In this document: positions 26,405-34,495 of the stretch, piece after piece
How positions within the stretch are numbered: position 1 is the first letter of the stretch
Layout of the letters: each line of letters starts with the position of its first letter
Source: Hymenobacter armeniacus
GTDB lineage: Bacteria; Bacteroidota; Bacteroidia; Cytophagales; Hymenobacteraceae
NCBI RefSeq assembly: GCF_014699055.1
Contig: NZ_JACXAC010000002.1
Location: 744,001-808,000 of the forward strand
Direction of reading: 5' to 3'
Length of the DNA: 64,000 nt
Translations under genes and position numbers: made by a program
Notes under the pieces: model-generated
Told to the model about the DNA's origin: nothing
Seen by the model: the letters and a program-made list of their open reading frames with translations, nothing else
Databases searched by the model: none

Positions 26405-27780
26405 TCCTGTCGCTACTGTCGCTCCTAAGCTTCACCCGCACCGCCCAGGCCCAGAACGCCGCGCCCGAGAAGCCTAAAGTCACCCGCATTCTCTTCCTAC
26501 TTGATGCCTCGGGCTCGATGATGGCGCCCTGGGAAGGCCAGCCGCGCTGGGTCGTGGCCAAGCGCATGCTGAGCAAAATGGTCGACTCGCTCAACGCCTA
26601 CCCCAACCTGGAGCTGGGCCTGCGCGTGTACGGCCACCAGTTTCCGAACGCGGACAAAAACTGCCAGGATTCCAAGCTGGAAGTGCCCTTTGCGCCCCGC
26701 AATGCCAAGGCCATCAAAGAGAAGCTGACCACGCTCAAGGCCCAGGGCAACACGCCCATCACGTATTCGCTGGAGCAGTCGGCCAACGACTTCCCGACGG
26801 ATAAGTCGTCGCGCAACGTGCTGCTGCTGATTACCGACGGCCTCGAATCGTGCAACCGCGACCCCTGCGCGGCTTCCATTGCGTTGCAGCGCAAGCACGT
26901 TTTCCTCAAGCCCTTCGTCATCGGCATCGGGGCCGAGCGGGATTTCGGCAAGCAGCTCGAATGCCTGGGCCAGTATTACAACGCCGCCGAGGTGAAAACC
27001 TTCCGCACGGTGATGGACGACGTCATTGCCCAAACGCTGAGCAAAACCACCGTCTCCGTCAACCTGACCGACGCCGCCGGCCGGCCCGTTGAAACGAACG
27101 TGAACATGACCTTCGTGAACAACGTGACCGAGCAGCCCGAGTACAACTACGTGCACTACCGCGACGCCCAGGGCAAGCCCGACGTGCTCGACATCGACGC
27201 CCTGCAGAGCTACGACCTCGTGATAAACACCGTGCCGCCCGTGCGCCAGGCCAATCTGCCCATCAAGCCCGGCAAGGCCAATGTTTTCACTTTCAAAACG
27301 CCGCAGGGCACCCTCTGGCTGCAAAACCCGCCGCTCACGCCCAACCCCTACGGCACCATCCGGGCAGTGGTGCGCAGTCAGGCCGGAGCTACCGTCACGG
27401 CCGGCACCTTCGGCACCCGCCAGAAGCTGCTGGCCGGCAACTACGAAGTGGAAGCCCTCACGCTGCCCCGCACCGTACGCCGCCTCACCATCAAGCAGGG
27501 CCAGGAGTACACGTTCACCTACGACTCGCCCGGTACGCTCAACATCACCTCGGACCTGAAAGGCTACGGCAGCATCTACCAACTGAATGACGACGAGTCG
27601 CAGACATGGATTTACGACTTGCCCTACGGCGGCAGCAGCAAAATCAACCTGCCCATGCAGCCCGGTGCTTACCGCTTGGTGTTCCGCACGGCCACCAGCA
27701 CCGCTAGCAAGTTTACCGACGTGCGCAACTTCACCATCCGGAGCGGGCAAACGACGTCGGTGGCCATTTTTGGAAAATGA
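26380..27780 (+). CDS. Exported vWA domain protein
   Basis: 466 residues if it starts at GTG 26380. The open frame continues to an ATG at 26236, but that stretch is the inverted repeat. From the GTG the N-terminus reads VRRHVRTVLLSLLSLLSF, a good signal peptide ending TAQAQ. The vWA domain (about 35-220) has the MIDAS motif DASGS at 42-46. The C-terminal half has beta-rich repeats (TVSVNLTDAAGRPVETNVN, NVFTFKTPQGTLWL). vWA domains bind proteins through a metal ion. The location is probably periplasmic or the outer surface. Partner unknown. Confidence 0.82.
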   Translation: MRRHVRTVLLSLLSLLSFTRTAQAQNAAPEKPKVTRILFLLDASGSMMAPWEGQPRWVVAKRMLSKMVDSLNAYPNLELGLRVYGHQFPNADKNCQDSKLEVPFAPRNAKAIKEKLTTLKAQGNTPITYSLEQSANDFPTDKSSRNVLLLITDGLESCNRDPCAASIALQRKHVFLKPFVIGIGAERDFGKQLECLGQYYNAAEVKTFRTVMDDVIAQTLSKTTVSVNLTDAAGRPVETNVNMTFVNNVTEQPEYNYVHYRDAQGKPDVLDIDALQSYDLVINTVPPVRQANLPIKPGKANVFTFKTPQGTLWLQNPPLTPNPYGTIRAVVRSQAGATVTAGTFGTRQKLLAGNYEVEALTLPRTVRRLTIKQGQEYTFTYDSPGTLNITSDLKGYGSIYQLNDDESQTWIYDLPYGGSSKINLPMQPGAYRLVFRTATSTASKFTDVRNFTIRSGQTTSVAIFGK

Positions 27781-27784
27781 AATA

Positions 27785-28335
27785 GAACGATAAACTTCCC
27801 TCCTTACCAAGGAGGGGACGTTTTTGCGAAGCAAAAACTGGGGTGGTTGTAGGCGTTGAACGAACCAAAAGTAGAACAACACCCCATAACCATCCTCAAC
27901 AACCTCTCCCACAAAAAAGACGAGCGCCGCGACCTCCGCCACAACCTCACCACCGCCGAAGCCGTGCTGTGGAACCGCTTAAAAAACAGCCAACTCAACG
28001 GCCGCAAATTCCGGCGCCAGCATAGCGTCGGTGAATTTATTCTTGATTTTTATTGCCCGCAGGAAAAGCTTGCGGTAGAACTAGATGGAGCAGGCCATTT
28101 CACTGCGTCAGGCAATCTGCACGATGCGGCGCGGACCGAATACCTGAATGCTGTGGGCATTCGGGTAATCCGGTTTGAGAACAAGCTAATTTGGTCGGCG
28201 CTGGATAGCGTGCTTCACTCGATTGAAAGTTGTTTTAGCGGGCGTTGACGGTTGTCGTTCAACGCCCACAACCACCCCAGTTGTCGCTGGCGCGACAACG
28301 TCCCCTCCTTGGTAAGGAGGGGAGTTTTGACCGTC
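27785..28335 (+). mobile_element. 551-bp DUF559 element with hairpin-bearing inverted ends
   Basis: Left end GAACGATAAACTTCCCTCC, right end GGAGGGGAGTTTTGACCGTC. Each end of about 75 bases carries an outer hairpin (CCTCCTTACCAAGGAGG type, 27798-27817 and 28302-28322) and an inner perfect 8-bp stem (GTTTTTGC/GCAAAAAC at 27820-27838, GTTGTCGC/GCGACAAC at 28280-28299), then GGGGTGGTTG and GCGTTGAACG. A single DUF559 gene fills the space between the ends, with its TTG start inside the left end. Compare the gene-less relative at 24466-24649. Transposition is inferred and no target duplication is clear. Confidence 0.75.
27856..28248 (+). CDS. DUF559 family endonuclease-like protein
   Basis: 130 residues, starting at a TTG located in the inverted terminal repeat. 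The body matches the DUF559 (Vsr-like, PD-(D/E)XK fold) type: RHNLTTAEAVLWNRLKN near 28-44, GRKFRRQHSVGEFILDFYC near 49-67 with Asp64, and ELDGAGH at 75-81, then GIRVIRFEN. These positions line up with the acidic residues and His of Vsr mismatch nucleases. The stop at 28246 is followed within 10 bases by the right terminal repeat. I infer a nuclease that recognises the flanking hairpins. This has not been shown. Confidence 0.85.
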   Translation: MNEPKVEQHPITILNNLSHKKDERRDLRHNLTTAEAVLWNRLKNSQLNGRKFRRQHSVGEFILDFYCPQEKLAVELDGAGHFTASGNLHDAARTEYLNAVGIRVIRFENKLIWSALDSVLHSIESCFSGR

Positions 28336-28355
28336 TTAACCTCCCTTACAACCCC

Positions 28356-29312
28356 ATGAAAGACTTCCCCTACACCGAATCGAAAGACACCCGCAGCGGC
28401 TTCGGCGCGGGCCTAGCCGAGCTGGGCAAAACCAACCCCAACGTAGTCGCCCTCTGCGCCGACCTCACCGGCTCGCTCAAAATGGACGCCTTCAAGAAGG
28501 AAAACCCCGACCGGTTTTTCCAGGTCGGCATTGCCGAGGCCAATATGATGGGCGTGGCCGCCGGCATGACCATTGGCGGCAAAATCCCTTTCACGGGCAC
28601 CTTCGCCAACTTCAGCACCGGCCGCGTGTATGACCAGATTCGCCAGAGCATTGCCTATTCGGGCAAGAACGTGAAAATCTGCGCCTCCCACGCCGGCCTC
28701 ACGTTGGGCGAAGACGGCGCCACCCACCAGATTCTGGAAGACCTGGGCATGATGAAAATGCTGCCCGGCATGACCGTCATCAACCCCTGCGACTACAACC
28801 AGACCAAAGCCGCCACCATCGCCATCGCCGACCACGAAGGCCCCGTGTACCTGCGCTTCGGCCGCCCCGTGGTACCCAACTTCACGCCCGCCGACCAGAA
28901 ATTTGAAATCGGCAAGGCCTGGATGCTAAACGAGGGCACCGACGTGAGCATCTTCGCCACCGGCCACCTCGTGTGGAAGGCCGTGCTGGCCGGCAAGCTC
29001 CTGGCCGAGAAAGGCATCAACGCCGAAATCATCAACATCCACACCATCAAGCCGCTCGATGCGGAGGCCATCCTCGCCTCGGTGCGCAAAACGCGCTGCG
29101 TGGTAACGGCCGAAGAACACCAGATGAACGGCGGCCTCGGCGACAGCATCGCCCAGCTGCTGGCCCGCGAAGAGCCGCTGCCCCTGGAAATGGTGGCCGT
29201 GAACGACAGCTTCGGCGAAAGCGCTACCCCCGACCAACTGATGGAGAAATACAAGCTCAACGAAGCCGCCATCGTGGCCGCCGTAGAAGCGGTGATGAAA
29301 CGCCGGAAATAG
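28356..29312 (+). CDS. Transketolase, C-terminal subunit
   Basis: 318 residues from the ATG at 28356 (MKDFPYTESK), 20 bases after the DUF559 element. Pyrimidine-binding half: VVALCADLTGSLKM, FFQVGIAEANMMGVAAG with the catalytic Glu, SHAGLTLGEDGATHQ, and the C-terminal domain with VTAEEHQMNGGLGDS. It pairs with the N-terminal subunit at 25347 to form transketolase of the pentose phosphate pathway. The inserted repeats between the two halves may mean it now uses a different promoter. A terminator follows. Confidence 0.95.
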   Translation: MKDFPYTESKDTRSGFGAGLAELGKTNPNVVALCADLTGSLKMDAFKKENPDRFFQVGIAEANMMGVAAGMTIGGKIPFTGTFANFSTGRVYDQIRQSIAYSGKNVKICASHAGLTLGEDGATHQILEDLGMMKMLPGMTVINPCDYNQTKAATIAIADHEGPVYLRFGRPVVPNFTPADQKFEIGKAWMLNEGTDVSIFATGHLVWKAVLAGKLLAEKGINAEIINIHTIKPLDAEAILASVRKTRCVVTAEEHQMNGGLGDSIAQLLAREEPLPLEMVAVNDSFGESATPDQLMEKYKLNEAAIVAAVEAVMKRRK

Positions 29313-29331
29313 GTAAGCAATGGTTCTACGG

Positions 29332-29365
29332 AAAGCCCCGTGGTCTATTGGCCGCGGGGCTTTTT
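29332..29365 (+). terminator. Terminator after transketolase C-terminal gene
   Basis: AAAGCCCCG pairs with CGGGGCTTTTT around TGGTCTATTGGCCG, 20 bases after the stop. Confidence 0.85.
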
Positions 29366-29481
29366 GCTTTTTGGTCACATTTCTCACCCGGGCTTTCACC
29401 TGCGGGTAGTGACGCGCTTTTTAATTTATAGAAGATGTCGTTGATTAGCGCCTGCAACCACTCAATCAGCGCTTCTTTGCG

Positions 29482-29862
29482 ATGAAAAAACGCCTACTAC
29501 TCGCCGCCATTGGCAGTGCATTTCTCACGCTGGCCCCGGCTGGCAGTTGGGCGCAGGCTGCACCCAAAGCGCCCCTCAAATACGGCAAATACGGCTGCAC
29601 GGCCAGTAAATACCGCGGCGGCATGGTTGAGTACACCCCCCGGGGCTCGTTCACCATCAGCCCCGACGGCACCTATTTCTACTCGGGCTTTGAAAAACCC
29701 AGCAAAGGAAAATTCAGCGTCGACAAGGACGGCAACCTGCTGTTTGCCGGGGGATATTTCGACAAAGGGAAAGCCGAAAAAATAGACCGGCCCGATAAAT
29801 TTTTCCTGGTTTTCCCGACCATCCCCGACAACCGCTGGACCTGCGCTTACGTCGGCAAATAG
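29482..29862 (+). CDS. Small exported hypothetical protein
   Basis: 126 residues. Signal peptide 1-25 (MKKRLLLAAIGSAFLTLAP..WAQ). The mature part has two Cys (KYGCTASKY and RWTCAYVGK) that could form a disulfide, and the segments GSFTISPDGTYFYSGF and GKFSVDKDGNLLFAGGYF, which look like paired beta hairpins. I do not recognise a family. It is monocistronic, after a terminator and convergent with the methyltransferase gene. Confidence 0.72.
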   Translation: MKKRLLLAAIGSAFLTLAPAGSWAQAAPKAPLKYGKYGCTASKYRGGMVEYTPRGSFTISPDGTYFYSGFEKPSKGKFSVDKDGNLLFAGGYFDKGKAEKIDRPDKFFLVFPTIPDNRWTCAYVGK

Positions 29863-29936
29863 CGGCGCTTTCATCGACGGGCTGTCTGCTCTGCAAATCG
29901 CTCCGGCGTGGCGACAGGCCCACGTGCCTTCGGGGG

Positions 29937-30749
29937 CTAGCAGCTCACGGTCACGCGCAGGTAGGCGGCCGGGATTAGCGTGCTGTCCGGCGTGGCGGCC
30001 TTGTTCTGGCTGATGAACAGTTCCGTTAGCTCCCGTTCCAACTCGGCTGCTTTGCCGTTGCGCTCGGCCGCTTCAAAGGCATTCATCGTCGGGCCGTAGA
30101 AGTTCTGAAACAGCCGCACAAACTCGCTGGGTGCGAAAGGAGCCACGAAGGTGAACGTGTCCTTGTCGCACGCAATGCGCTGGGGCGGAATGCCGGCCTG
30201 GCCGAAGCGTTCCAGCACGTTGCTTTCGACGCCCCAGGTCATGGGGCTGACGAAGCCTTCGGGCGGGGGCGGGGTGTAAGCCGAGCTGATGCGGAGTATC
30301 TGGGCCACGAGCGTGGGGTCGCCGGGTATCCAGTTGCCCATCACAATTTTGCCGCCCGGCTTGGTCACGCGCACCATTTCTTTGGCCACGTCGAAGGGCT
30401 TCGGGGCAAACATGGCCCCGAAAATGCTGACCACCAGGTCGGCCGAATGGTCGGCCACGTCGCTCAGGTGGCAGGCGTCGCCTTCCTGAAAGGTGCAGTT
30501 GGCCAGGCCGGCTGCTGCCGCCCGCCGTTTGCCGGCCTCCACCAGGTTGTGGGCAATGTCAATCCCGAGCACGTGGGCCCCGCGCAGCGCTTCGGGCAGG
30601 GCCGTGGTGCCGTCGCCGCAGCCCAGGTCAATCACTCGCATGCCTTCGGTGATGCCGAGCTTTGCCACCAGTTCGTCGCCGCTTTGGCGCATGGTTTGGG
30701 CGATTTGCGTGAAATCGCCTTTCTCCCACAGGGCTTTATTGGGATTCAT
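29937..30749 (-). CDS. Class I SAM-dependent methyltransferase
   Basis: 270 residues. SAM-binding motif I VIDLGCGDGTTALPE near 39-53, acidic loop VLGIDIAHN near 60, EGDACHLSDVADHSADLVVS near 90-108, and a proline-rich post-motif region (YTPPPPEGF). The fold resembles UbiE/MT11-type enzymes of small-molecule methylation. Substrate unknown. The gene is preceded by an AT-rich region (30750-30907) that also serves the sigma factor gene running the other way. Confidence 0.9.
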   Translation of the reverse strand: MNPNKALWEKGDFTQIAQTMRQSGDELVAKLGITEGMRVIDLGCGDGTTALPEALRGAHVLGIDIAHNLVEAGKRRAAAAGLANCTFQEGDACHLSDVADHSADLVVSIFGAMFAPKPFDVAKEMVRVTKPGGKIVMGNWIPGDPTLVAQILRISSAYTPPPPEGFVSPMTWGVESNVLERFGQAGIPPQRIACDKDTFTFVAPFAPSEFVRLFQNFYGPTMNAFEAAERNGKAAELERELTELFISQNKAATPDSTLIPAAYLRVTVSC

Positions 30750-30907
30750 TACAGTCGGATGAACGGTTGATGATTAGTAATGTAAATATATAGTTGAAAA
30801 TATTTATAAAAAAAGGAATGGGCTATTGTTGAGCTGTGGTGTTAAACTTGGCGGCCCAACGGCCATCCAACCCGCGTTAGTTACCGCCACCATCCCGGCC
30901 TCTCCGT

Positions 30908-31456
30908 TTGGAAGACCACGACATCCTTCTCAAGTTTCAAGACCCGGCTTCGCGCAACTTGGCGTTCAACCAGCTCGTGCGCAAGTACCAGAGCAAGGTG
31001 TACTGGCACGTGCGCAAGATGGTGATTGACCACGACGACGCCGACGACCTTACCCAGGACGTGTTTGTGAAGGTGTGGAAGCACCTGGAGAATTTCCGGC
31101 AAGACGCGGCCCTCTTCACCTGGATATACCGCATTGCCACCAACGAGTGCCTCAACTTTCTGAGCAGCAAGCGGCGCAAGTTTCTGCTGCCGCTCACCGA
31201 CGTGGGCGCCGAGCTGGCCGCCAAGATGGAAGCCGACCCGGCCATTGCCGGCGACGCCATCGAGCTGAAGCTGCAGCAAGCCATTCTGCGCTTGCCCGAT
31301 AAGCAGCGCCTGGTGTTCAACCTGCGCTACTACGACGAGATGCCCTACGAGCAAATGGCCGAAATAACCGGCACCAGCGTGGGCGCGTTGAAAGCCAGCT
31401 ACCATCACGCCGTGAAGAAAGTGGAAGAATACGTGACCCGCAGCACCGACGATTAA
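30908..31456 (+). CDS. RNA polymerase ECF sigma factor
   Basis: 182 residues starting at TTG 30908 (reads as MEDHDILLKFQ). Sigma-2 region with FNQLVRKYQSKVYWHVRKM and DADDLTQDVFVKVWKHL. Sigma-4 region with LPDKQRLVFNLRYYDEMPYE and the helix-turn-helix MAEITGTSVGALKASYHHA. ECF sigma factors direct transcription of envelope-stress genes and are held by an anti-sigma factor. The next genes encode a single-helix membrane protein and a Spy-like periplasmic protein, so I infer one operon. Confidence 0.93.
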   Translation: MEDHDILLKFQDPASRNLAFNQLVRKYQSKVYWHVRKMVIDHDDADDLTQDVFVKVWKHLENFRQDAALFTWIYRIATNECLNFLSSKRRKFLLPLTDVGAELAAKMEADPAIAGDAIELKLQQAILRLPDKQRLVFNLRYYDEMPYEQMAEITGTSVGALKASYHHAVKKVEEYVTRSTDD

Positions 31457-31521
31457 TCGGCCAAAAGACAAATTTTTACTTGCGGAGTTAAACGCCGCCC
31501 CCTGTTCTTCATCCAACTGCC

Positions 31522-31977
31522 ATGAAACCTACTTTCAAGCTAGACGCGCACCCCCGGCGGCCCCGCCCGCTGCTGAGCGAGCCGCCCGCTGGCTATTTCG
31601 ATAAGCTTCCGACCCAGATAATGGCCCGGCTGCCCCGGGCCGACGCCCGCCCGGCCGTGCCCGGCTGGCTGGCCTGGCTCACGCCGGCCCTGCGCACCGG
31701 CCTGGCTTCGGTGGCCGTGCTGGGCGGCTTTGCGGCCTCGTTTTTCCTGAGCGGGCCAGCCCCGGAAGCCCCCGTAGCCGTGGCGTCGCTCGACGCCGTG
31801 CCGCGCACCGAGCTGGTGGGCTACCTGCTCACGAGCGGCGCCCGCGTCGAGAATTCCGACCTGGCCGTGCTCACGGCCGCCCACCCCAACATCACCAAAG
31901 GCTTCCTGCACGCGTCGGAAGAGGAGCTGGTCCAGGCCCTCGACGACCAGCCATCGGAAGACCCGACGTATTTGTAA
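31522..31977 (+). CDS. Single-helix membrane protein, candidate anti-sigma factor
   Basis: 151 residues. N-terminal cytosolic part of about 55 residues (KLDAHPRRPRPLLSEPPAGYFDKLP), a hydrophobic helix near 60-75 (TGLASVAVLGGFAASFFL), then an exported tail. The segment PAGYFDKLPTQIMARL is typical of Bacteroidota proteins encoded after ECF sigma genes. The gene lies 65 bases after the sigma factor. An anti-sigma role is inferred from place and topology. No classic zinc motif HxxxCxxC is seen. Confidence 0.72.
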   Translation: MKPTFKLDAHPRRPRPLLSEPPAGYFDKLPTQIMARLPRADARPAVPGWLAWLTPALRTGLASVAVLGGFAASFFLSGPAPEAPVAVASLDAVPRTELVGYLLTSGARVENSDLAVLTAAHPNITKGFLHASEEELVQALDDQPSEDPTYL

Positions 31978-31992
31978 TTCCTTTCCCCTATC

Positions 31993-32490
31993 ATGTCCGC
32001 TATTTCATCTGTACTTCGATTAGTTAGCCTCGCTGTTTTGCTGGCGGCCGCGGCACCGGCTGCCCACGCCCAGGGCGGCGGCCAAGGCCTGGGCGGAGGC
32101 CGCAAAGGACAGCGCCTCGGCCAGCTCGAAAACGCCAAAATTGCCTTTATCACCAACCGCGTCTCGCTCACGCAGGAGCAGGCCCAGAAGTTCTGGCCGC
32201 TCTACAACGAGTTTTCGGCCCGCCGCCGCGAGCTCAACCGCAGCGGCCGCCTGCTGCGCCGCGACGTGACCGAGGGCATGACCGACCAGCAAATTCGCGA
32301 CACGTTCAACCAGGCCTTCGCCACGCGCCAGCAGGAGCTGAACCTGGAAAAGGAGTACTTCGACAAGTTTCAGAAGGTGATTTCGCTGCGCCAGGTGGCC
32401 CAATTGTTTCAGGCCGAGCGCGACTTTACCAAAGAAGTCATCAAGCGCGTAGCCGGCGCGGGCGGCCAAGCGGCCGTCGACACTAACTGA
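31993..32490 (+). CDS. Spy-like periplasmic protein (LTxxQ type)
   Basis: 165 residues with signal peptide ending AAHAQ near 27 and a Gly-rich segment (GGGQGLGGGRKG). The helical region carries the LTQEQAQKFWPLYNEF motif, typical of the Bacteroidota 'sensor of ECF-sigma' or Spy-like proteins, then a second amphipathic helix TRQQELNLEKEYFDKF. In E. coli Spy and CpxP act as periplasmic chaperones or stress sensors. Here the gene is third in the sigma-factor operon. The strong terminator after it supports a three-gene unit. Confidence 0.8.
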   Translation: MSAISSVLRLVSLAVLLAAAAPAAHAQGGGQGLGGGRKGQRLGQLENAKIAFITNRVSLTQEQAQKFWPLYNEFSARRRELNRSGRLLRRDVTEGMTDQQIRDTFNQAFATRQQELNLEKEYFDKFQKVISLRQVAQLFQAERDFTKEVIKRVAGAGGQAAVDTN

Positions 32491-32514
32491 GGCTTTTCTT
32501 TCTGAGCTATGCCC

Positions 32515-32549
32515 AGAGGCCGCTGTCCCCGCAGCGGCCTCTTTATTTT
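32515..32549 (+). terminator. Terminator of sigma-factor operon
   Basis: AGAGGCCGCT and AGCGGCCTCT around GTCCCCGC, then TTATTTTT. Confidence 0.85.
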
Positions 32550-32594
32550 TGCGGAATAATCGAAATCATTTTTCGCTGGTTTTGAAAGTTGTTC

Positions 32595-32681
32595 GTCATC
32601 CTGAGCGCAGCGAAGGACCTTATCACGTTATAACCAATCTGGCTCAGACGTGATGAGGTCCTTCGCTGCGCTCAGGATGAC
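32595..32681. repeat. Palindromic repeat, CTGAGC/GAAG family
   Basis: Arms of about 33 bases starting GTCATCCTGAGCGCAGCGAA pair with the right half ending in GGATGAC. The loop is about 20 bases. It shares CTGAGCGCAG.CGAAG with the repeats at 2723 and 22351. It lies in a 239-base gap between two genes on the same strand. Confidence 0.8.
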
Positions 32682-32729
32682 AAACGGCTATATACAAAAT
32701 CCGATTATACGCTTAAATCCGAAGAATCC

Positions 32730-33932
32730 GTGGTTCTGACACCCCGCCAATTATTCCTGCGCCACCAGGCCCAGACCTCCGACTTTCCGCTGCTGCTGGA
32801 AATTGAGCGGGCCGAAGGCATCTACATGTATGGCCCCGACGGCCGCCGCTACCTCGACCTGATTTCGGGCATCGGCGTGAGCAACGTGGGCCACCGCCAC
32901 CCGCGCGTGCTGGCCGGCATTCAGGCCCAGCTCGATAAGTATCTGCACCTGATGGTGTACGGCGAGCTGGTGCAGGCCGTGCCCGCCCAGCTCGCCGAGG
33001 CCATTCACCAAACCCTGCCCGCGCAGCTCGATTCGGTGTTCTTCACCAACTCCGGCACCGAGGCCATTGAGGGCGCCCTGAAGCTGGCCAAGCGCCACAC
33101 CGGCCGCACCGAGCTCATTTCCTGCCTCAACGCCTACCACGGCTCCACGCACGGCGCCTTGTCCATCACCGGCTCCGAGGGCTTCAAGAACAGCTTCCGC
33201 CCGCTGCTGCCCGACGTGCGCCACATTCGCCACAACGAGCTGGCCGACCTGGCCTTCATCACCGAGCGCACCGCCGCCGTGGTCATCGAAACGGTGCAGG
33301 GCGAGGCCGGCGTGCGCGTGCCTAGCCCCGAATATTTGCCGGCGCTGCGCGCCCGCTGCACCGAAGTGGGCGCGCTGCTCATTCTGGACGAAATTCAGTG
33401 CGGCTACGGGCGCACGGGCAGCATGTGGGCCTTCGAGCAGTTCGCCATCGAGCCCGATATCTTGGTGTGTGCCAAGGGCATGGGCGGCGGTATGCCCATC
33501 GGGGCGTTCATTTCGAGCACCGAAATCATGTCAGGCTTCAAAACCAACCCCATTTTGGGGCATTGCACCACGTTTGGCGGGCACCCGGTGAGTTGCGCGG
33601 CGGCGCTGGCTACCCTGCAAGTCATTCAGGACGAGCGGCTGGCCGAAGGCGTGGCGGCCAAGGCGGCCCGGTTTCGGGGGCAGCTGCGGCACCCGGCCAT
33701 CGGGGCGGTGCGCGGCTGCGGCCTGCTCATGGCGGTGGAGTTCGAGTCCTTCGCGGTGCTCAAGCCCATCATCGACCATGCGCTGGAGCACGAAGGCATT
33801 CTCACCGATTGGTTTCTCTTTTGCGACAATTCCCTGCGGCTGGCGCCGCCGCTCATCATCACCGACGCCGAGATTGACGAGGCCTGCGCGGCCTTGCTGC
33901 GGGCCATTTCGCACGTCACGGGCATCAGCTAG
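32730..33932 (+). CDS. Class III aminotransferase
   Basis: 400 residues starting at GTG 32730. PLP-enzyme features: GSGTEAIEGALK-type motif SGTEAIEGALKLAKRHTG near 110, CLNAYHGSTHG near 131, LILDEIQCGYGRTG near 214 with Asp for the pyridine N, and the Schiff-base Lys in CAKGMGGGMPIGA near 246. Close to acetylornithine/ornithine and 4-aminobutyrate aminotransferases, but the exact substrate is uncertain. No arginine-biosynthesis neighbours are present. The repeat and terminator upstream make it a separate unit. Confidence 0.92.
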   Translation: MVLTPRQLFLRHQAQTSDFPLLLEIERAEGIYMYGPDGRRYLDLISGIGVSNVGHRHPRVLAGIQAQLDKYLHLMVYGELVQAVPAQLAEAIHQTLPAQLDSVFFTNSGTEAIEGALKLAKRHTGRTELISCLNAYHGSTHGALSITGSEGFKNSFRPLLPDVRHIRHNELADLAFITERTAAVVIETVQGEAGVRVPSPEYLPALRARCTEVGALLILDEIQCGYGRTGSMWAFEQFAIEPDILVCAKGMGGGMPIGAFISSTEIMSGFKTNPILGHCTTFGGHPVSCAAALATLQVIQDERLAEGVAAKAARFRGQLRHPAIGAVRGCGLLMAVEFESFAVLKPIIDHALEHEGILTDWFLFCDNSLRLAPPLIITDAEIDEACAALLRAISHVTGIS

Positions 33933-33949
33933 GCTGCCCGGCTACGCAA

Positions 33950-33995
33950 ACCGGCCCGCCGCAATGCCGACAAAGTCGGAAAGCGGCGGGCCGGT
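33950..33995. terminator. Hairpin between convergent genes
   Basis: ACCGGCCCGCCGC and GCGGCGGGCCGGT form a perfect 13-bp stem with an inner CCGAC/GTCGG stem. No T tract, so the strength as a terminator is uncertain. Lies 18 bases after the aminotransferase stop. Confidence 0.6.
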
Positions 33996-34036
33996 AACGG
34001 AGGGCAGCCCCTCAAGAGTAAGCTTGTGCCATAGGC

Positions 34037-34495
34037 CTACAAGACTACCGTGGGCCGGGGCAACTCGTTGTAATTCAAAAAGGAATTGCTTTCCTCTTTG
34101 ATGCGTTCGCGCGGCAGGCCGTCTTTCACGCCCTGCGAGATTTTGCGGACCAGCACCCCCACAATGGCTTTGCGGAAGCCCAGCTTTTCGGCCATCATGA
34201 TGCAGAACTCCATCTCCGTCTCGTCCACGATGCCGTCGGCCAGCATCATGTCCACCAGGTCAAAAATCTGGTCAAACCGCTCGGAGTCGTTGGTGGGCAG
34301 GTCGTTGCTCGTGCCTTTGGCCCCCGAAACCAGCGCCTGCACCTCCGATTGGCTCAGGCCGTTCTTCTTGCCCACGGCCAAGATGAAGTTCATCTCCCGC
34401 GCGTCGATGTGGCCATCCGCTTTGGCCAGGGCCGCCAGGTTCAGCAGGTGGCCTTTAATTTTTTTGGCTTGCTCATTTTCGAAAAAACCGAACAT
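34037..34495 (-). CDS. TerB-like domain protein
   Basis: 152 residues, all helical. GHLLNLAALAKADGHIDARE near 15-34 and LVDMMLADGIVDETEMEFC near 80-98 carry the paired acidic motifs of the TerB fold (PF05099). TerB domains are found alone in many bacteria and bind metal or other proteins. No ter operon is near, so a role in tellurite resistance is not supported. Convergent with the aminotransferase gene. Confidence 0.85.
   Translation of the reverse strand: MFGFFENEQAKKIKGHLLNLAALAKADGHIDAREMNFILAVGKKNGLSQSEVQALVSGAKGTSNDLPTNDSERFDQIFDLVDMMLADGIVDETEMEFCIMMAEKLGFRKAIVGVLVRKISQGVKDGLPRERIKEESNSFLNYNELPRPTVVL

Noticed and set aside
34037..34495. TerB-like gene as part of a tellurite-resistance operon
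   Set aside because: No terA, terC, terD or terZ homologue is adjacent. Solitary TerB domains are common.
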